This document shows positions 63,794 through 64,000 of a DNA stretch of 64,000 bases, in pieces (positions within the stretch are counted from its first letter, which is position 1; each line of letters begins with the position of its first letter). This stretch comes from Certhia americana. Lineage: Eukaryota; Chordata; Aves; Passeriformes; Certhiidae. The position numbers and the translations under genes were made by a program. Location: NCBI GenBank assembly GCA_018697195.1, contig CM031866.1:4661418-4725417 (forward strand). Reading direction: 5' to 3'. The notes beneath the pieces were generated by a model. The model ran no database searches and was not told the origin of the DNA. It saw only the letters and a list, made by a program, of their open reading frames with translations.

Positions 63794-64000
63794 CACAAGA
63801 GCTGTCTCGCCGCCCCAGTGCCGGAGATGTGCAGGCCGCTCACCTGCGGCCGTGGCTCCCGTGCCCCTTCCTCCTGCCGAGGGCTACCTGGCAGACATCT
63901 GGGTGGCCAGGCAATGCCTCGTGCACACATCCCAGGGCAGCAGAACCTGCGGGCTCAGGAAGGGATCCTACCGAAGGTCCCACTTGTCTGTGCAAAGTTT
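63794..64000. other. GC-rich sequence of unknown role at window end
   Basis: The sequence after the array stays GC-rich with several CpGs (CTCGCCGCCCCAGTGCCGG, CACCTGCGGCCGTGG). On the minus strand GGCCGCAG followed by GTGAGC is a good donor-like site at about 63853, but no supported open exon leads into it. It could be the start of a gene region or CpG island continuing past the window. Nothing more can be said from 200 bases. Confidence 0.4.

Noticed and set aside
63794..63860. Minus-strand exon ending at a GGCCGCAG/GTGAGC donor
   Set aside because: No supported open frame or acceptor leads into it within the remaining 150 bases; left as unexplained GC-rich sequence.
1..64000. tRNA, rRNA, known miRNA, CRISPR or endogenous retrovirus
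   Set aside because: Looked for by eye and none recognised; no paired LTR, no regular repeat-spacer array, no cloverleaf signature. A covariance-model scan would be decisive.

Overview
The window reads as non-coding vertebrate nuclear DNA, most likely from a bird. The clearest phylogenetic clue is four short, degraded CR1 LINE 3' fragments, two on each strand, with the avian-type 3' end (GATGATCTTAAAGGTC-like block followed by degenerate ATTCTATGATT units). Repeat density is otherwise very low, composition is AT-leaning with scattered retained CpGs, and mononucleotide A/T runs are the main simple repeats. This fits a bird better than a mammal (no Alu, L1 or MIR-like blocks recognised). A crocodilian or turtle cannot be fully excluded by eye. 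Nothing bacterial, organellar or viral is visible.

Layout. Positions 1 to about 62,800 are a gene desert or a very large intron: no open reading frame looks like a recognisable protein, and no rRNA, tRNA or known miRNA was recognised. CR1 remnants lie at about 4.29-4.43 kb (+), 14.64-14.74 kb (-), 21.68-21.78 kb (-) and 36.16-36.26 kb (+). Between them are blocks that look like conserved non-coding elements because homeodomain (TAATTA, TAATTG, TAATCC), POU-octamer and HOX/PBX-like words cluster with retained CpGs. The best are at about 25.95-26.22, 40.97-41.13, 47.19-47.48, 53.85-54.08 and 61.73-62.00 kb. Conservation was not measured, so these are candidates only. A 33-bp word occurs twice about 1 kb apart (25,628 and 26,680) with two differences, just before and after the 26-kb candidate. 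One weak candidate exon (27,510-27,650, minus strand) is the only coding-like item I would pass on.

The last 1.2 kb differs sharply. GC and CpG content rise from about 62.88 kb, and a 33/38-bp GC-rich minisatellite fills about 63,155-63,793, interrupted by exactly 100 Ns (63,294-63,393), an assembly gap placeholder. The GC-rich sequence continues to the window end and may mark the edge of a CpG-rich gene region beyond it.

No pathway or operon can be described. The working interpretation is a regulatory-rich desert or intron next to an unseen gene. No convincing new biological system was found. The most interesting items are the duplicated 33-mer beside the 26-kb block, the dense homeobox-word block at 47.2 kb and the bimodal-period minisatellite.
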